DNA of 64,000 bases, taken from contig NC_052046.1 of NCBI RefSeq assembly GCF_015832195.1, positions 36,422,911-36,486,910 of the forward strand. The letters run 5' to 3'. Shown here one piece after another: positions 37,415 to 57,169 of the stretch. Made by a program: the position numbers and the translations under genes. The DNA is from Motacilla alba alba (taxonomy: Eukaryota; Chordata; Aves; Passeriformes; Motacillidae). Numbering within the stretch: position 1 is the stretch's first letter; each line of letters starts with the position of its first letter. Under the pieces are notes generated by a model that saw nothing but the letters and a program-made list of their open reading frames with translations, searched no databases and was not told the DNA's origin.

Positions 37415-38660
37415 ATGGTTGCTCTGAACATAAGACAGGACAACCAGGAGGCCAGGCCCAGCCAGAATGGGTTTCTGGAAGACAGGTGGTCCTGCATGAC
37501 CAACCAAATGTCCTTCTATAGCAAGGTGACACCACTAGAGAATGAGGTAAATCCTGTGGATGTTGTGTACCTAGACTTCAGCAAAGCCTTTGTCACCATC
37601 TCCCACAGCATTCTCCTGGGGAAACTGTCAGCTCATGGTGTTTATGAGTGAACATTTTGCTGGGTAAGAACTGGCTGGATGACTGGGGCCAGAAAGTTGT
37701 GGTGAATGGAGTTAAATCCAGCAGGCAGCTGGTCACTAGTGGTGTTCTCCAGGGGTCAGTATTTGGGCCAACCCTGTTTAATGTCTTCATCACCTACCTG
37801 GATGAGAGGATAAAGTCTACACCCAGCAAGTTCACAGATGACACCAAGTTGGGTGGGAGTGTTGACCTGTAGGGCAGGAAGGCTCTTCAGAGGGATCAGG
37901 ACAGCCTGGATTGAAGGACTGAGGCCAATTGCATGAGGTCCCACAAGACCAAGTACTGAGTGATGCCTTTGGGTCACAACACCCCAGGCAGTGCTACAGG
38001 CTGGAACAGAGTGGCTGGAAAGCTGCCTGGCAGAAAAGGATGTGGGGGTGCTGATCAAGAGCAGCTGAACATGGCTCAGCATGTGCCCGGGTGGCCAGGA
38101 AAGACAATGACATCCTGGTCCATATCAGCAATAGTGTGGCCAGCAGGACAAGGGCAGTGATTGTCCCTCTGTACTTGGCAATGGTGAGGCCACAGCTCAT
38201 GTCATGTGCCCAGTTCTGGGCCCCTCACAACAAGAAAAACGTTGAGGTGTCAACTGCCAAATTTTTGGAACTCTGACATTTTAGGAACACAGACAAACGT
38301 TTAGGTCCAGAAAGGAGATATTGCTTATAGTACAGAGGATGCAAGGTTGAAATTTTCCTACAAATCAAGTACACCAAGGAGTAAAAACCAAGAGAATTTA
38401 TACACAGAATTTTGCATAAACCCACCTATCCAATACCTAGTTGCCACCTACCTTATGCATAGTCATTTAGTTTGTACAGCCTTATGATCTGTCACCACGC
38501 CTGCATGGGCCTTTTTTGGGGTCTGTAGTGGTCGCTCTTGGTTTTCTGGGGAGATGTCCTCTATGAAGTTTCAAGCAAAGTTCATCTCAGGTCCAGCAGA
38601 ACAATGGCCTTAATGGTCTTTTCCAATTTTATTGATTCTATAATTTTGTAGGGACAACCA
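37415..38660 (+). mobile_element. CR1 LINE, reverse transcriptase fragment to 3' tail
   Basis: CR1 ORF2 on the + strand, cut into frames. 37547-37640 reads VDVVYLDFSKAFVTISHSIL (RT motif A region). 37738-37860 reads [20 protein letters not shown], then FTDDTKLGG (RT motifs B and C, DD kept). 38091-38230 covers the SVASRTRAVIVPL and QFWAPHNKKN segments. The tail at 38610-38650 has TGGTCTTTTCCAATTTTATT and GATTCTATAAT. Several stops and shifts make it inactive. Confidence 0.85.
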
Positions 38661-39937
38661 GGTATGCACATGCTTGTGCCTCAGTCAGAGCCTCAGCATA
38701 GTCATGGAAAAGACACACTGAATCTTCTCCAAGATCCTAATACTCTGCAACCCTTTTCCCCATAATGATCTCATCACTACCCAGTACCAGCAATACTTGT
38801 TCATGTGGAAATTTCTCTCTCAAATCAATTCAATCTACCCTGGCTATGCTAGATCTACTATTGTAACTCTCAGCAGTCTCTGAAAATGTATGCCCCGAAG
38901 ACAGACATAATTTAGAATACCATGATGGTCTAGAAATGCCTAATAGCCTCTGCTAATGAGATGTCACTGCAGTGCTGACACCTTTCTGAAGACACCTGAG
39001 TTTTTTCTATCCTTTGTCACAGGAACATGACTGCAGTGTTTGTGCACAGCAAATTTTTGCTGCATTCTGTGAATTTATGTCTGCATCTGATTATTTTCAA
39101 AGGGGTGACATATCTAGAGAAGAGGCAACTCAAAAATGAACCCAGTAAAATGGCTCATTTCCAGCAGGTTGTATGATATATCTGACTTCTCCAGGCACTT
39201 GATATCAGGCCAGAAGTGTTGCAGAGACAGAACAACATTGCCACTGAAAGATACAGCTCTGTCCTCTGCCAGGACTCCATTGCAACTGGAGTCCAATTAC
39301 AACTCCAATGTACCTCCATTGCATTGATTTCCACTGTAGTATCAGGTCATGACATTAATCTTGATTACAAGGGAGGCAGACATCAAGGGAAAACAGATCC
39401 ATGTTTCGGCTTCATATTTGCATAACCCAAACATTTTTTTTGGAAAAGGACAGAGCAAAATGAGGCAGAAGGTCAAGAGCAGCAGAGCTATTAGCCTGTG
39501 AAACTGCACACTCAGGTTTAGATCCTCTTGAATACAATTGCCTTGTACATTTCCAGATGTAACTGTCTTTTCTAATAATCAGCACCACTGTATTTGTGCT
39601 TAGCTTCATTCTCTGTTTCTATCACAACAACTTATTCTTCCCTCTTGCACTCTTGCAGGAAACTGATTGTGTTTTGGAGGATGAAGCAGCAGCGCACAAA
39701 AGCTGTAGTCTCTCACGTCATACGCATTTTTGCAGCGTCCCTAAGATTACTTGATGAAAGCAAGCACAGCTTTTTCTGCATACCTTCATTAACAATTTTT
39801 AGATGTTAATTGATTAGATGCAAAATGAATTAAGTTCATTGCTACTCTACATTCAACAGAGATTAAGGCACAAGCCAGCTGTTCCTCTTCAATTTTACTA
39901 CTGTGTACAGAGATTCAGCGTAATATTTCTATCATGC
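38661..39937. other. No recognised feature
   Basis: Between the CR1 and the first retroviral LTR. Short open frames on both strands with no family resemblance. Confidence 0.5.
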
Positions 39938-40390
39938 TGTTCTGGCTTCAGCTGGGATAGAGTTAATTTCTTCTCAGTAGCTGCTACGGTGTTGTGTTTT
40001 GGATGAGAATGGTATTGATAACATACTGATGTTTTGGTTTTTGCTAAGTCCTGTTTATCCAAAGTCAAAGGCTTTTTATTCCCTCCTTTCCTCATGCTCT
40101 ACCAAATCAGGAGGGAGCATAGCAGGGACAGGTGACCACAGCAGACCAAAGGGATATTCCACACCATAGAATGTCATGCCCAGTACCTAAACTGGGAGGA
40201 GTCACCAATCTGAGTTTGAGAAGGGGAGTCTGGCATCAGTCAGCAGGTGGTGAGCAATTGCATTGTGCATCACTTGCTTTTCCCCCTTTTGTTATAATTG
40301 TTATATTGTTTTACTTTATTTTCAATTATCAGATTGTTCTTATTTCAACATACAAATTTTAATTCAGCTCTCCTTCTCACCTCTCCAAAC
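39938..40390 (+). repeat. Retroviral LTR, + orientation, 3' truncated
   Basis: Starts TGTTCTGGCTTCAGCTGGGA and follows the other two LTRs to the TTCTTATTTCAACATACAAA region, then diverges, so the 3' end is missing or the boundary is a breakpoint. It lacks the short GAAGATACA plus A-rich segment that the other two share. Confidence 0.75.
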
Positions 40391-41007
40391 TGTCCAGCTT
40401 TTGGGCAGATCTCTGGGTAATGTTCTCAGTTAATTATCTGACCTTAAAGAAGAGTTGAACCATTTGCAACAACATGCTGGCTCACAGCAAAAAGGCCAGC
40501 TGGGTTTTAAAGGCAGACAAAGGATATTCAAAATCTTAAAAATTCTTTACTACTGTAATCAGCCTGGAGGGTAAGGAAGGAAAAAAGGATAGGGAGAAAA
40601 AAATACGAAAGTGTTCTCCCCATAGGTTGTTCCTTTGAGGAGAAAAATACAAAGATTATTAATTGTTCATAGTAAAGAACTCCCAAAACATAGAGGTGCC
40701 TGCAATGCGGAATACATACACCTGATTGGTGTCCTGGCCAGCATATCATAGTCATGTCATATCATAGTCACTGTCATATCATAGTCCCATCCTACAAAAT
40801 ACACCACAGAGAACAAGCACTGCAAGTAAAGTATCACTGGTATACAATATAGGCAAAATGTCACAAATATGAGGGCAAATAAGTCCACATTGTAGCTAGC
40901 AACTGTTAAATTACTACAATGAATGTTTATAACAATTTTCTTTTAACACACTTTCAGACCTGCCCTTATTTTAGCCTTTTGGGTCCATGATCAGGTGCCA
41001 AAAATAC
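40391..41007 (-). other. Retroviral leader-like or unassigned segment
   Basis: 617 bases between the first and the inverted LTR. If it belongs to the inverted LTR it would be the sequence following that LTR's 3' end, in reverse. A frame of 75 codons on the - strand (40528-40755) is unassigned. Includes the TATCATAGTC repeats at 40744-40790. Confidence 0.4.
40744..40790. repeat. TCATATCATAGTCAC short tandem repeat
   Basis: Three imperfect copies of a 15-16-base unit containing TATCATAGTC. Confidence 0.85.
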
Positions 41008-41574
41008 TGTTGTGGCTTAAGGCCAGATGGAAATCAAGTGCAAAGCAACCACTTGCTCCACTCCACCCACTCTCTCCACCTCCAACCCAGTGCAATGGGG
41101 AGAAGGATCAGAGTGAAATTCATACATTGAGATAAGAACAGTTTAATAATTGAAAATACACTAAAATACAACAACAACAACAACAAGAGAACAAACAAGT
41201 GATCTACAATGCAATTGCTCACCGCCTGCTGACTGATATCACACTCCTCCTTCCCAAACCCAGAGCAGTTGCCATTTCAGGTGACTCTCCCCACTTTATA
41301 TACCAGGCATTATGTTCTCTGGTGTGGAATATCCCTTTGGCCATTTCAGGTCACTTGTCCCAGCTATGCTCCCTCCAAGTTGTTTTTTTTTCTGTATCTT
41401 CTCACTGGCAGAGCATGAGATAAGAAGGGGGAAAAAAAGTCCTTGGCTTTGGATAAGCACAATTTAGCAAAAAGCAAAACATCGCTGTTTTATCAACACC
41501 ATTCTCATTCTCAATCCAAAACACAGCACTGTAACAGCTACTGAGAAGAAATTAACTCTGCCCTAGCTGTTACA
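41008..41574 (-). repeat. Retroviral LTR, inverted
   Basis: 567 bases with TG...CA ends when read on the - strand (TGTAACAGCTAGGGCAGAGT at its start; ends in CCACAACA). It closely resembles the LTR at 47411-47978, sharing the CAGTGAGAAGATACA segment. TATATAAAG-like and AATTATTAAACTG segments mark promoter and poly(A) regions. No short target-site duplication flanks it. Confidence 0.8.
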
Positions 41575-41584
41575 TGAACAGCTG

Positions 41585-42780
41585 AATAGTTTGGAGTGGC
41601 TGGGTGTGTGGGATTTCATGAGCAAGTACGTGGGGCAGTGGACACCTTCAAGATGTTTGCACCTTACCCCTGAGCAAGTACAGAATCCAGACACTAGTAA
41701 ACTGCTTTTTAAAAGCGTACTGGCAGCCCAGAGAGAGCCCAAATCACTGCAACATGTTGTGGCCTGGCCCAGGCTTATTGAGCCATGGTCAACACTGCTC
41801 AGTAGTCTCAGGGGGAAAAGAAGATCTCTGAATCTGACAATGAGATGAAAGACCATGCACTTGGACCAGCCACTGTGAGACACTGCAGCTGCTCCAACCC
41901 CAGCAACAGGAACTGCCACTGAAACCACTGAAACAGAATCTACAGGTGCCAATGTCAGTTACCACTGTACAGAAGCAGAAGAAATGTACGTGAAAGTCAG
42001 CCTGTAAAAAAACCTTTAGCAAAAGCAGTCAAAGAGGACAGGAAGAATAAAGAGGACAAAGAAGCAGCACTGTCACAAGGGTGAATTACAGAGCCATCAA
42101 GGCCATCACAGGAACTGGAAGAGGAGACAGAAGAGACGGCCACAACTTGACCCTTTTCCCTGAGTGAGCTGCGGGAGATACGAGAAGATTTCAGTCATTG
42201 TCCAGGTGATTGTATAATCACCTGGCTGCTCCAGTGCTGGCACAACAGAGCCAACAGTGTGGCTTTAAGAGAGTAAGGAAAGCTGGGAGCTGGGACCACT
42301 TGCTGAGAAACCGGGCATTGACAAAACAACAGGAAAAAAGACACAAGTCGTTTGTCTGTGGACATGGCTCTTATTGAGTGTGAGGGCAAGGTATCCCTAT
42401 AAAGAAGATATTCCATGTAACTTAAGCAAATGGGCTGCAATAGAGAAAGGTACTAAATACCTGAGGGAATTAGCCATGCGAGAAGTGATATATTTTGACC
42501 CCGACAATGTGCAGCTCATCCAGGTCCAGATGATGTCTTATGTCCACAATTCATGGTGGAAATTTCTACAGAGTGCACCGACAGCACATGCCAGCCCTTT
42601 GTCAACAATAGTTTGGAAAGATGATGTACAACCAACAGTGGGTGATTTTCCATATCCAGGAATACAAAGACAGTGTTCCCTCCCTCATCACTGCAGCTGT
42701 GAAAAAGCTGTTAGATAAACTGGTAGATAAACTGACTCAGGATTTTCAGTATTTCAGAGGGAATATGTCCTGCTCCTGAC
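41585..42780 (+). pseudogene. Gag-like remnant of the retrovirus
   Basis: Lies where gag belongs, just after the upstream LTR and before the protease motif. Open pieces of up to about 115 codons (41591-41848, 42374-42718) are separated by stops. No zinc knuckle recognised. Assignment rests on position. Confidence 0.5.
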
Positions 42781-43083
42781 CTATAAGGGGCCCCTGTTTC
42801 TACGACTGACAGCAGGTGTCCTCTTGCTCAAAAGAGAGGATATAAAAGGTACACATGACAGGGTACCCTGTGATTTTACCAGCAGGACCATGGAGAGGAT
42901 ATGAGGAAGTGGAATGAACTATCCACCTTGATCCTAGATGCACAGGTGCAGGAATTGAAGAGGAAAACAAGCACAGTGCAATTTTTTTCCAAAGAGGTTG
43001 CTGCTTTAGTCTCCAGCAGACAGTTTCCCGGACAGGTCATACTACTGAACCTGTGAAGATAAGTTCTAGTCCATTTCTACAAG

Positions 43084-43317
43084 ATGTTAGTGGGGAACCT
43101 TCAGATCAGTATTAGAGGGGCTCTGCCTCTAGCCAGGTGGAGGAGAGGGATAAGTGGATTTACTGGACTGTGGATTCAATGGCCTGGCACAGCAGCCCCA
43201 CAGGATTACAAGGCTTTGGTAGACACTGGTGCACATTGTACCATAATGCTGTCAAGCTATACAGGGACAGAATCCATTTGTATTTTTGGAGTGACAGCTA
43301 ACTCTGTTGGAGGCTAA
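43084..43317 (+). pseudogene. Retroviral protease remnant
   Basis: A frame with the aspartic protease active-site motif D-T-G-A (codons at 43222-43233) in the context ALVDTGAHCTIM, and a later ICIFGVTANSVGG stretch. The frame is interrupted on both sides. Confidence 0.75.
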
Positions 43318-44356
43318 GATTAGTCCAACTGGGAATTCGAGGCAAAAGCACCCTATTGTGCCTGGACCAGAGGCTTCATGCATCCTTGGCATAGACTGTG
43401 CCAGGAGATGATATTTCAGAGATCCAAGAGGGCATTGGTGGGCTTTTGGTATAACTTCTCCAGAGACAGAGGAAATTCAAGTCTTGCCTTGCCTGGTCTC
43501 TCAGAGGACTGTCCTGTTGTGGGGTTGCTGAAGAACAGCAGGTGCCATCCACCACCACAGTGGTGCATGGGTGGTAATAAGGCTCCAGCGGAGACTCTGT
43601 AACTCCTACCCATGAGGTGGTTTGCTGGCTGGAGAGCCAAGGAGTGATCAGCAGGACCTGCTTACACCTTAACAGCCCTATATGGCAAGTGTGAAAGTCT
43701 AATGGGGATGGAGACTAAGAGTGGATTGTCAATGGCCTGAGTGAATGCCAGCTGTGAGTGCTGCCACACCCAACATTCTGGAGCTTCAATACCAACACGA
43801 GCCAAAGGCAGCCAAGTGGTTCCACCACTGACATTGCTGATGTGTTTTTCTCAATCCCTCTGGCAGCAGAGAGCAGGCCACAGTTTGTTTTCACTCGGAG
43901 GGATGACTGGAACTGACTGCCAGGGACAGAAACACAGCACCACCATCTGCTGTGGACTGATCCAGACTGCACTGGAGCAGGGTGAAGCAGCACACCTGGA
44001 ATATATTGATGGTATCTTTGTTTGGAGGAATACTGCAGGAGAGGTTTTTGAGAAAGGAAAGAAAATCTAAATCCTTCTAAAGTCCATTTTTTTTCCCCAT
44101 AAAATGGTAAGGTAAAGGGAGCTGCATAGGACATGCAATTTTTAGGAATAAAATGGCAAGATGGACATCACCAGATCCCAATGTGTCAGAATCCAGGACA
44201 TCCCTCTGGGTGCCCTGGATGGCCAGAGCTGCTGGCAGGGGGCTCTGAGACCCTGGCATGCAGCCAAAGACACACGTGGGGTTTTGATCTTAGCCCGTGG
44301 AGCAAATTACTAACTCTGTATGAAGAATTACAAGCCACACACACAAGTTTAGGTAT
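43318..44356 (+). pseudogene. Reverse transcriptase remnant, first part
   Basis: Pieces of a pol reverse transcriptase in several frames with stops. At 44002-44013 the motif C position reads Y-I-D-G where active enzymes have two Asp, so a catalytic residue is missing. Followed by an LGIKWQ-like segment near 44142. Cut by the nested LTR at 44357. Confidence 0.7.
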
Positions 44357-44892
44357 TGTAGTAGAAGTAGTCACTAAGTGAAAGGAAGGATTTTTTTAGT
44401 GCTGTACAAGGGGGTTTTAAGCCTTGTACGCAGGGGTCCAAGTTTTGTACATGGGGGTAAGAAGGTCTAAGATGGAGGGATTTGGGTGTGCCCTGTCCTC
44501 TTTCTTTCTCCTTCCCAGCCTCCATGTCTTTGGTGATGTTGGCACTCACAGATTGGTTTAGAGTAGAAAGTCACCATTCAATATAGATAGTAGGTATTGG
44601 GGGAAAAGTATAAACATGTAACACATAATGTATGATATAAAAGATGGCACCAGCCCCCTGGGAGGGCAGTGTGCCTTTGTCTGAGCTGCTGAACGGGCCA
44701 CAGCAGTTCAGGGAGAAGAATCTTTTAGATAACCAACAATAAACAACCTTGAGAACAGACAACAGAGGACTACTGATTCTTTCTTCGAAGGCACGGGTTG
44801 GAAGAGGGACTTTTCCATCTTTTGGGGTCACCCTAATCCGGGGGTGAAACCCCACATCTGGTGTCCCTGGGTGGGCAGGAGACCCGACACCA
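44357..44892 (+). mobile_element. Second-family LTR nested in pol, with start of its leader
   Basis: A 500-base segment with TG (TGTAGTAGAAGTAG) and CA (GTGAAACCCCACA, end 44856) borders, a TATAAAAG box at 44635-44642 and an AATAAA signal at about 44737. Next, after two bases, comes TGGTGTCCCTGGGTGGGC, which looks like a tRNA primer-binding site. It thus resembles the LTR plus leader start of a different, class II-like retrovirus that landed inside pol and then lost the rest. The right border near 44892 is approximate. Confidence 0.65.
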
Positions 44893-46046
44893 ATGGACAT
44901 TATTAATAGGATAACAGCGATGTGCCCTCCAACTACCTAGAAATAAACACTAGTTCTTAGGCACTGTGGGATTTTGGAGAATGAACATTTCAAGTTAGTC
45001 TGATTGTAAGCTCCCTCTAGGACATGACACAGAAGAAGAATGATTTTGAATGGGGCCCTGGGCAGCAACAAGCCTTTGAATAAATCAAACAGGAGATAAT
45101 GCATGGTGTATCCCTTGGGCCAGTCTGAATAGGGCAAGATGTGAAAAATGTGCCTTATACTGAAGCTGAAGAGAATGGTTCTTCCTGGAGCCTCTGAAAG
45201 AAAGCAGCAGGTGAGGCTCAAGGTTGAACCCTAGGCTTTTGGAACTGGCCATACAGAGGATCTGAGGCCTATTATACTCCAACTAAAAAGCATATACAAG
45301 GCAGCTTATGGTGTCCAAGCCACTTTGGAGGTGATTTGTACTGAAGCACAGCTCCTCCTGATACATTGGTTGTACAATGGGCTGGATATTCAAAGGGGGG
45401 ATCTCCTCTACACATCATGCAGCCAATGCTATATGGAGAAAGTGGGTTGCTCTGGTTGCACAATGAGCTTGGATAGGAAACCTCATCATTCAGGAATCTT
45501 AGAAGTGATCATAGACTGACCAGAAAGCAAGATTTGGGAATGTCACCAGAAGGAGAGGTAATATGTGCTAGAGAGGCTCCACATTACCATAAAGGAAGGA
45601 CCAATATGCCTATTTTATTTCAGTCCTTGCTGTCCTCGTGGGAAAGCACTGGAGATGGAAAGTGGCTGTATGCAGTCTCCCAAAACAAGTTTCAGAAACT
45701 GCTGAAGAAGAAGGTGAATTGAGTCAGTTTGCAGAGTTGAAAGCCATCCAGCTGGCCTTAGACAATTGCTGAATGAGAGAAATGGCCGATGCTTTTTACT
45801 GATTCACAGGTGGTGGCAAACACCCTGTGGGGGAGGTTGCAGTAATGGAAGCAGAATAATTGGCAGTGTAGGGGTAAACCCATCTGAGCTGCTGCATTGT
45901 AGCAAGATATTGCTGCCTGGATGGAGAGTCTGGTTGTGAAGGTGCATCACGTACCCAAGCGCTGGTCCACTGAAGAACATCAGAATCACCAGCAGGTGGA
46001 TCAGGCTTCCAGGACTCAGGAGTCCCAGGTGGACCTGGACTGGCAA
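44893..46046 (+). pseudogene. Retroviral pol remnant (RT end, RNase H region)
   Basis: Fragmented frames continuing pol after the nested LTR. The stretch at about 45600-45830 looks like the connection/RNase H part (ELKAIQLAL-type and FTDSQVVAN-type pieces in frame fragments). Stops throughout. Confidence 0.55.
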
Positions 46047-46911
46047 CTCAAGGGAAAAGTATTTCTAGCTTGGTGGGCCCATGACACCTTGGGACACCAA
46101 GGAAGAGATGCAACATAGAGATGGGTTTGGGATTGAGAGGTGGACTTGACCATTGATAAAACAGGTTATCAATGAATGTGAAACATGAGCTGCCATAAAG
46201 CAGGCCAGGTGGGTAAAGCCTCTTTGGTATGGAGGATGATGCCTGAAGTATAAATATGGGGAGGCCCAGCAGATTGACCATATCATACCCCCTAAGTCTG
46301 TGATGGCAAGTGCCATGTGCTTACAGTGGTGGAAGCAGCTACTGGATGGCTGGGGACAGGCCCTGTGCCTCATGCCGCTGCCTGGAACACCATCCTGTGC
46401 CTGGAAAAGCAAGTCCTGTGGCAAAATGGCACCCCAGAAAAATCTGAATCAGACAGTGGAACTTCCTTCCTAAATGTCCTCATAGTCATTTGGGCCAAAG
46501 AACATGGCATCGAGTGGATGTATCATTCTCTAGCATGCACCAGCCTCTGGAATGAACAAATTATGTAATGGACTGTTAAATACTACACTGAGAGCAACGG
46601 GTGGTGGAACATTCAAATGTTAGGATACACATTTAGCAAAGGACACCTGGTTAGATACCAGAGGATCTGCCAGGCAGGCTGGCCCTGCCCAAAGGTTTTG
46701 TGGTGTTGAAGGGAATAAATTTCCTGTAGTGCATACTAAAATCATGCTGAGGAAAACGGTCTGGGTTATTCCTGCCCCAGGCAAAGGCAAACCCATCTGT
46801 GGAATTGCTTTTGCTCAAGGACCCAGGTGTGCTTGGTGGGTAATGTTGGAGGATGGGGAAGTCCTGTGTTTGCCTCAAGGCAATTTGATTTTAGGTGAAA
46901 ATAGCCAATGA
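46047..46911 (+). pseudogene. Retroviral integrase remnant
   Basis: Starts with the zinc-binding-type AWWAHDTLGHQGRDAT (46068-46115). A core region follows with QIDHII (about 46270), WLGTGPVPHAAA and ESDSGTSFLN, and a C-terminal part CGIAFAQGPRCAWWV. The core's final conserved segment is broken. Several frames and stops; inactive. Confidence 0.75.
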
Positions 46912-46946
46912 GTTTAATTGTATGATGTTCGTCACTATTCAACACT

Positions 46947-46980
46947 TTATTACCACTTCTGTGTGTAGAAGTGGTAATAA
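46947..46980. repeat. Perfect 14-bp hairpin with GTGTGT loop
   Basis: TTATTACCACTTCT, then GTGTGT, then its exact reverse complement AGAAGTGGTAATAA. It starts 36 bases after the last open pol fragment. Confidence 0.95.
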
Positions 46981-47410
46981 TAGCTGCATGCGTATCACCT
47001 CACAGAGCACCTCATGGGACCGATCCTAATCACAACTGTTCTGGGGATCTGAGCCTGACTTCCCTCTGATCATCGCACTCACAGAAATGAACTTTGATTT
47101 AACCACCAAGTGCAGCAGTACCAGGGTCAGAACTGGCTCAAATGTGCAGCATGCTACAAACCAACACCTCATACCATCTTTTCTGCTTGAAAGACTCTTA
47201 CCAAGGATGAAATCCAAAGTCAGGGATTAAATGACTTCAACAAACTTATTTTTTTGTGCGGATGTTTTATGAACACTTAACAGAGTGTTCCATTGACTAA
47301 GAGAATCATGTTTGTATATCTATCAAAACAGGTAAATAGGGAAGGTGATGGGATATTGGGGAATGTGAAATTTGACATAACGCAGATGATATGGAATAAG
47401 CAGTGGGTAT

Positions 47411-47978
47411 TGTCCTGATTACAGCTAGGGTAATTTCTTCTTAGTAGCTGTTTACAGTGCTGTGTTTTGGATTCAGAATGACAATTGTGTTGATAACACA
47501 GCGATATTTTGGTTTTTGCTAAGTTGTGTTTATCCAAAGTCAAGGACTTTTTCCCTTCTTGTCTCATGCTCTGCCAGTGAGAAGATACAAAAAAAAACCA
47601 ACCCAAACTGGGAGGGAGCATAGCTGGGATAAATGACCTAAACTGACCAAATGGATATTCCACTCCAGAGAACACCATGCCTGGTATTTGAACGGGCGGG
47701 TGTTACCCAAAAGGCCCGTGGATCTGGGTACAGGAAGGGGAGTCTGGCATCTGTCAGTGGCTGGTGAGCAATTGTATCATCTGCATCACTTGTTTGTTTT
47801 ATTATTTCCCATTATTATTGTACTTAACTGTATTTTCAATTATTAAACTGTTCTTATCTCAACATACAAGTTTTACTTTGACTCTTGTCCCCATTCTACC
47901 AGTGGGGGGGAAAAGAGAGGGGAGCTGAACAAACAGCTACAAGGTGTTTCATCTCCAGCTGGGCATAAAACTACAACA
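47411..47978 (+). repeat. Retroviral 3' LTR, + orientation
   Basis: 568 bases, TGTCCTGATTACAGCTAGGG to CATAAAACTACAACA. Contains AATTATTAAACTGTTCTTAT near its poly(A) region. In the right position and orientation for the 3' LTR of the pol remnants to its left. Confidence 0.8.
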
Positions 47979-48400
47979 CATGTTTTTGAATATGTTATTT
48001 TAAATAGAAAACTGAAACATTTCAAAAATGTGCAAAAGGTCAGGAGTAGCAAGTTCAAAACCTGTGCTCCCAGAACCAATCTCCACAGAAGGCAGCTAAC
48101 AAGGCAATGTTTTCAGCAGTTTCCTTCTAAGGAACTCACTTTTACAAGTGTGATGACAGGAGAGAGACTATGCTCCCATCTTTCCTTCCCCAGTAAAATT
48201 ACTGAAGAGGGATAAGGTAGCAGAATCCCTTTTACCAGCGAATCACAGAAACTCTCTGACCTGTGTTGTTACAGAACAAACCACAGACTGCTGTTATGCA
48301 TTATTTATTCTAAGTACTCAGAGGTCTGATCAGAAGAGATAAATGTAATGAATACTTAAGATTTAGAATTTAAAACTAATTAAGTCTGCATATATAAACT

Positions 48401-48406
48401 TTTATT
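48401..48406 (-). terminator. Candidate poly(A) signal of DNAJC25
   Basis: AATAAA on the - strand about 810 bases past the stop codon. Another lies at 48655-48660. The stretch 48407-49210 would be 3' UTR. Which signal is used is not visible. Confidence 0.35.
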
Positions 48407-49210
48407 TACATAAGGCATCAAAATTGCCCTTTCTAACAAAAGGGTCATTTTTCCCTTTAACCAACACTTTGGTGAAAGAAACGTCACATTTAATAAACTA
48501 ATATTCACCGGTTTACTTGTTCTGAACAAGCAGGTATAATCCAATGTACAAGATGAAAAACCACAAAATATCCAAGCATACTGTTTCACTAATTACTCTG
48601 TAGAACAAAGAATTAAGGCTTGTTTGCATCACAATGATGGTCAATCATGCATCATTTATTCCCACAAAGAATAAAATCCATTTCCAAGTGAAGCAGGAAT
48701 AGCAGTAGTCTTGTATAATCCCCATATTGTTTACATAAAAAACAACCAATTTGGCATCTTAGAAATTAGATTGAAAAGGAGGGGGAAAGAGAGGAAAACA
48801 GAAAATGGCCCTTGCTTCAGAATCCTTTATCGGCATTTTCAGTTTCCACTTGAAGAAACCCTTCAGCTTAAATAGGAAGACTGGGACCTGCCAAGGTTTG
48901 AACTAAAAACATTTTCAGAAAGACCAAAGTTATGGTTTCATTGATGATGAAGTATCTAGCAAAAATACATTGTTTGGAATAATGAATTCCACACTGATAT
49001 CCCCAAGTAAATGGCATATATACATTAGGCTGAGCCTGTTTTAATAGGTCTGAATTATAAAAATGGTAAACCTGTAGTATGCTTCCGCCTGATGTAATAG
49101 TTCCTGAGTTTTAGATCACTGCTAAGCCACAGCAGACAAAACTCTGAATGATGTAATGAAAAGTTTTGCAAATCACTTTCAGCAATAGCACACATTTTGT
49201 TCAGCAACAT

Positions 49211-56950
<7,740 letters not shown>

Positions 56951-57169
56951 GAAACTTCTGAAGTACTTCCTGAGCCTGTGCCTGGATTCGACTTGCTCCT
57001 GGCAGAGCTCGGGGTCTGACCATCTGTCATGTAGGGTCCAACACAATTTAACTGGCTCCATGTTGGGAACTGCCCGGTGCACCGCCTCCACAGCACGGAA
57101 TCGTGGAGAACACTTCTGCTGCTGCTGCCCAAAGACACAATAGATAGGTGACCTCATCTATGTTTAGAA

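Larger units (their letters stand above)
39938..47978 (+). mobile_element. Decayed, rearranged avian endogenous retrovirus block
   Basis: Three related LTRs: + at 39938-40390, - at 41008-41574, + at 47411-47978. Gag-, protease-, reverse transcriptase-, RNase H- and integrase-like sequence lies between the last two, all reading on the + strand with numerous stops and frameshifts. No envelope gene is visible. Lack of env and LTRs of about 567 bases suggest a class III (ERV-L-like) or other avian env-less group, but I cannot assign the family firmly. The copy is clearly dead. It separates DNAJC25 from GNG10, lying antisense to both. Confidence 0.85.

Noticed and set aside
40990..41007. TGGCACCTGATCATGG on the - strand as a primer-binding site of the inverted LTR
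   Set aside because: It starts several bases after the LTR end and I cannot match it to a tRNA 3' end with confidence, so it is not listed as a feature.
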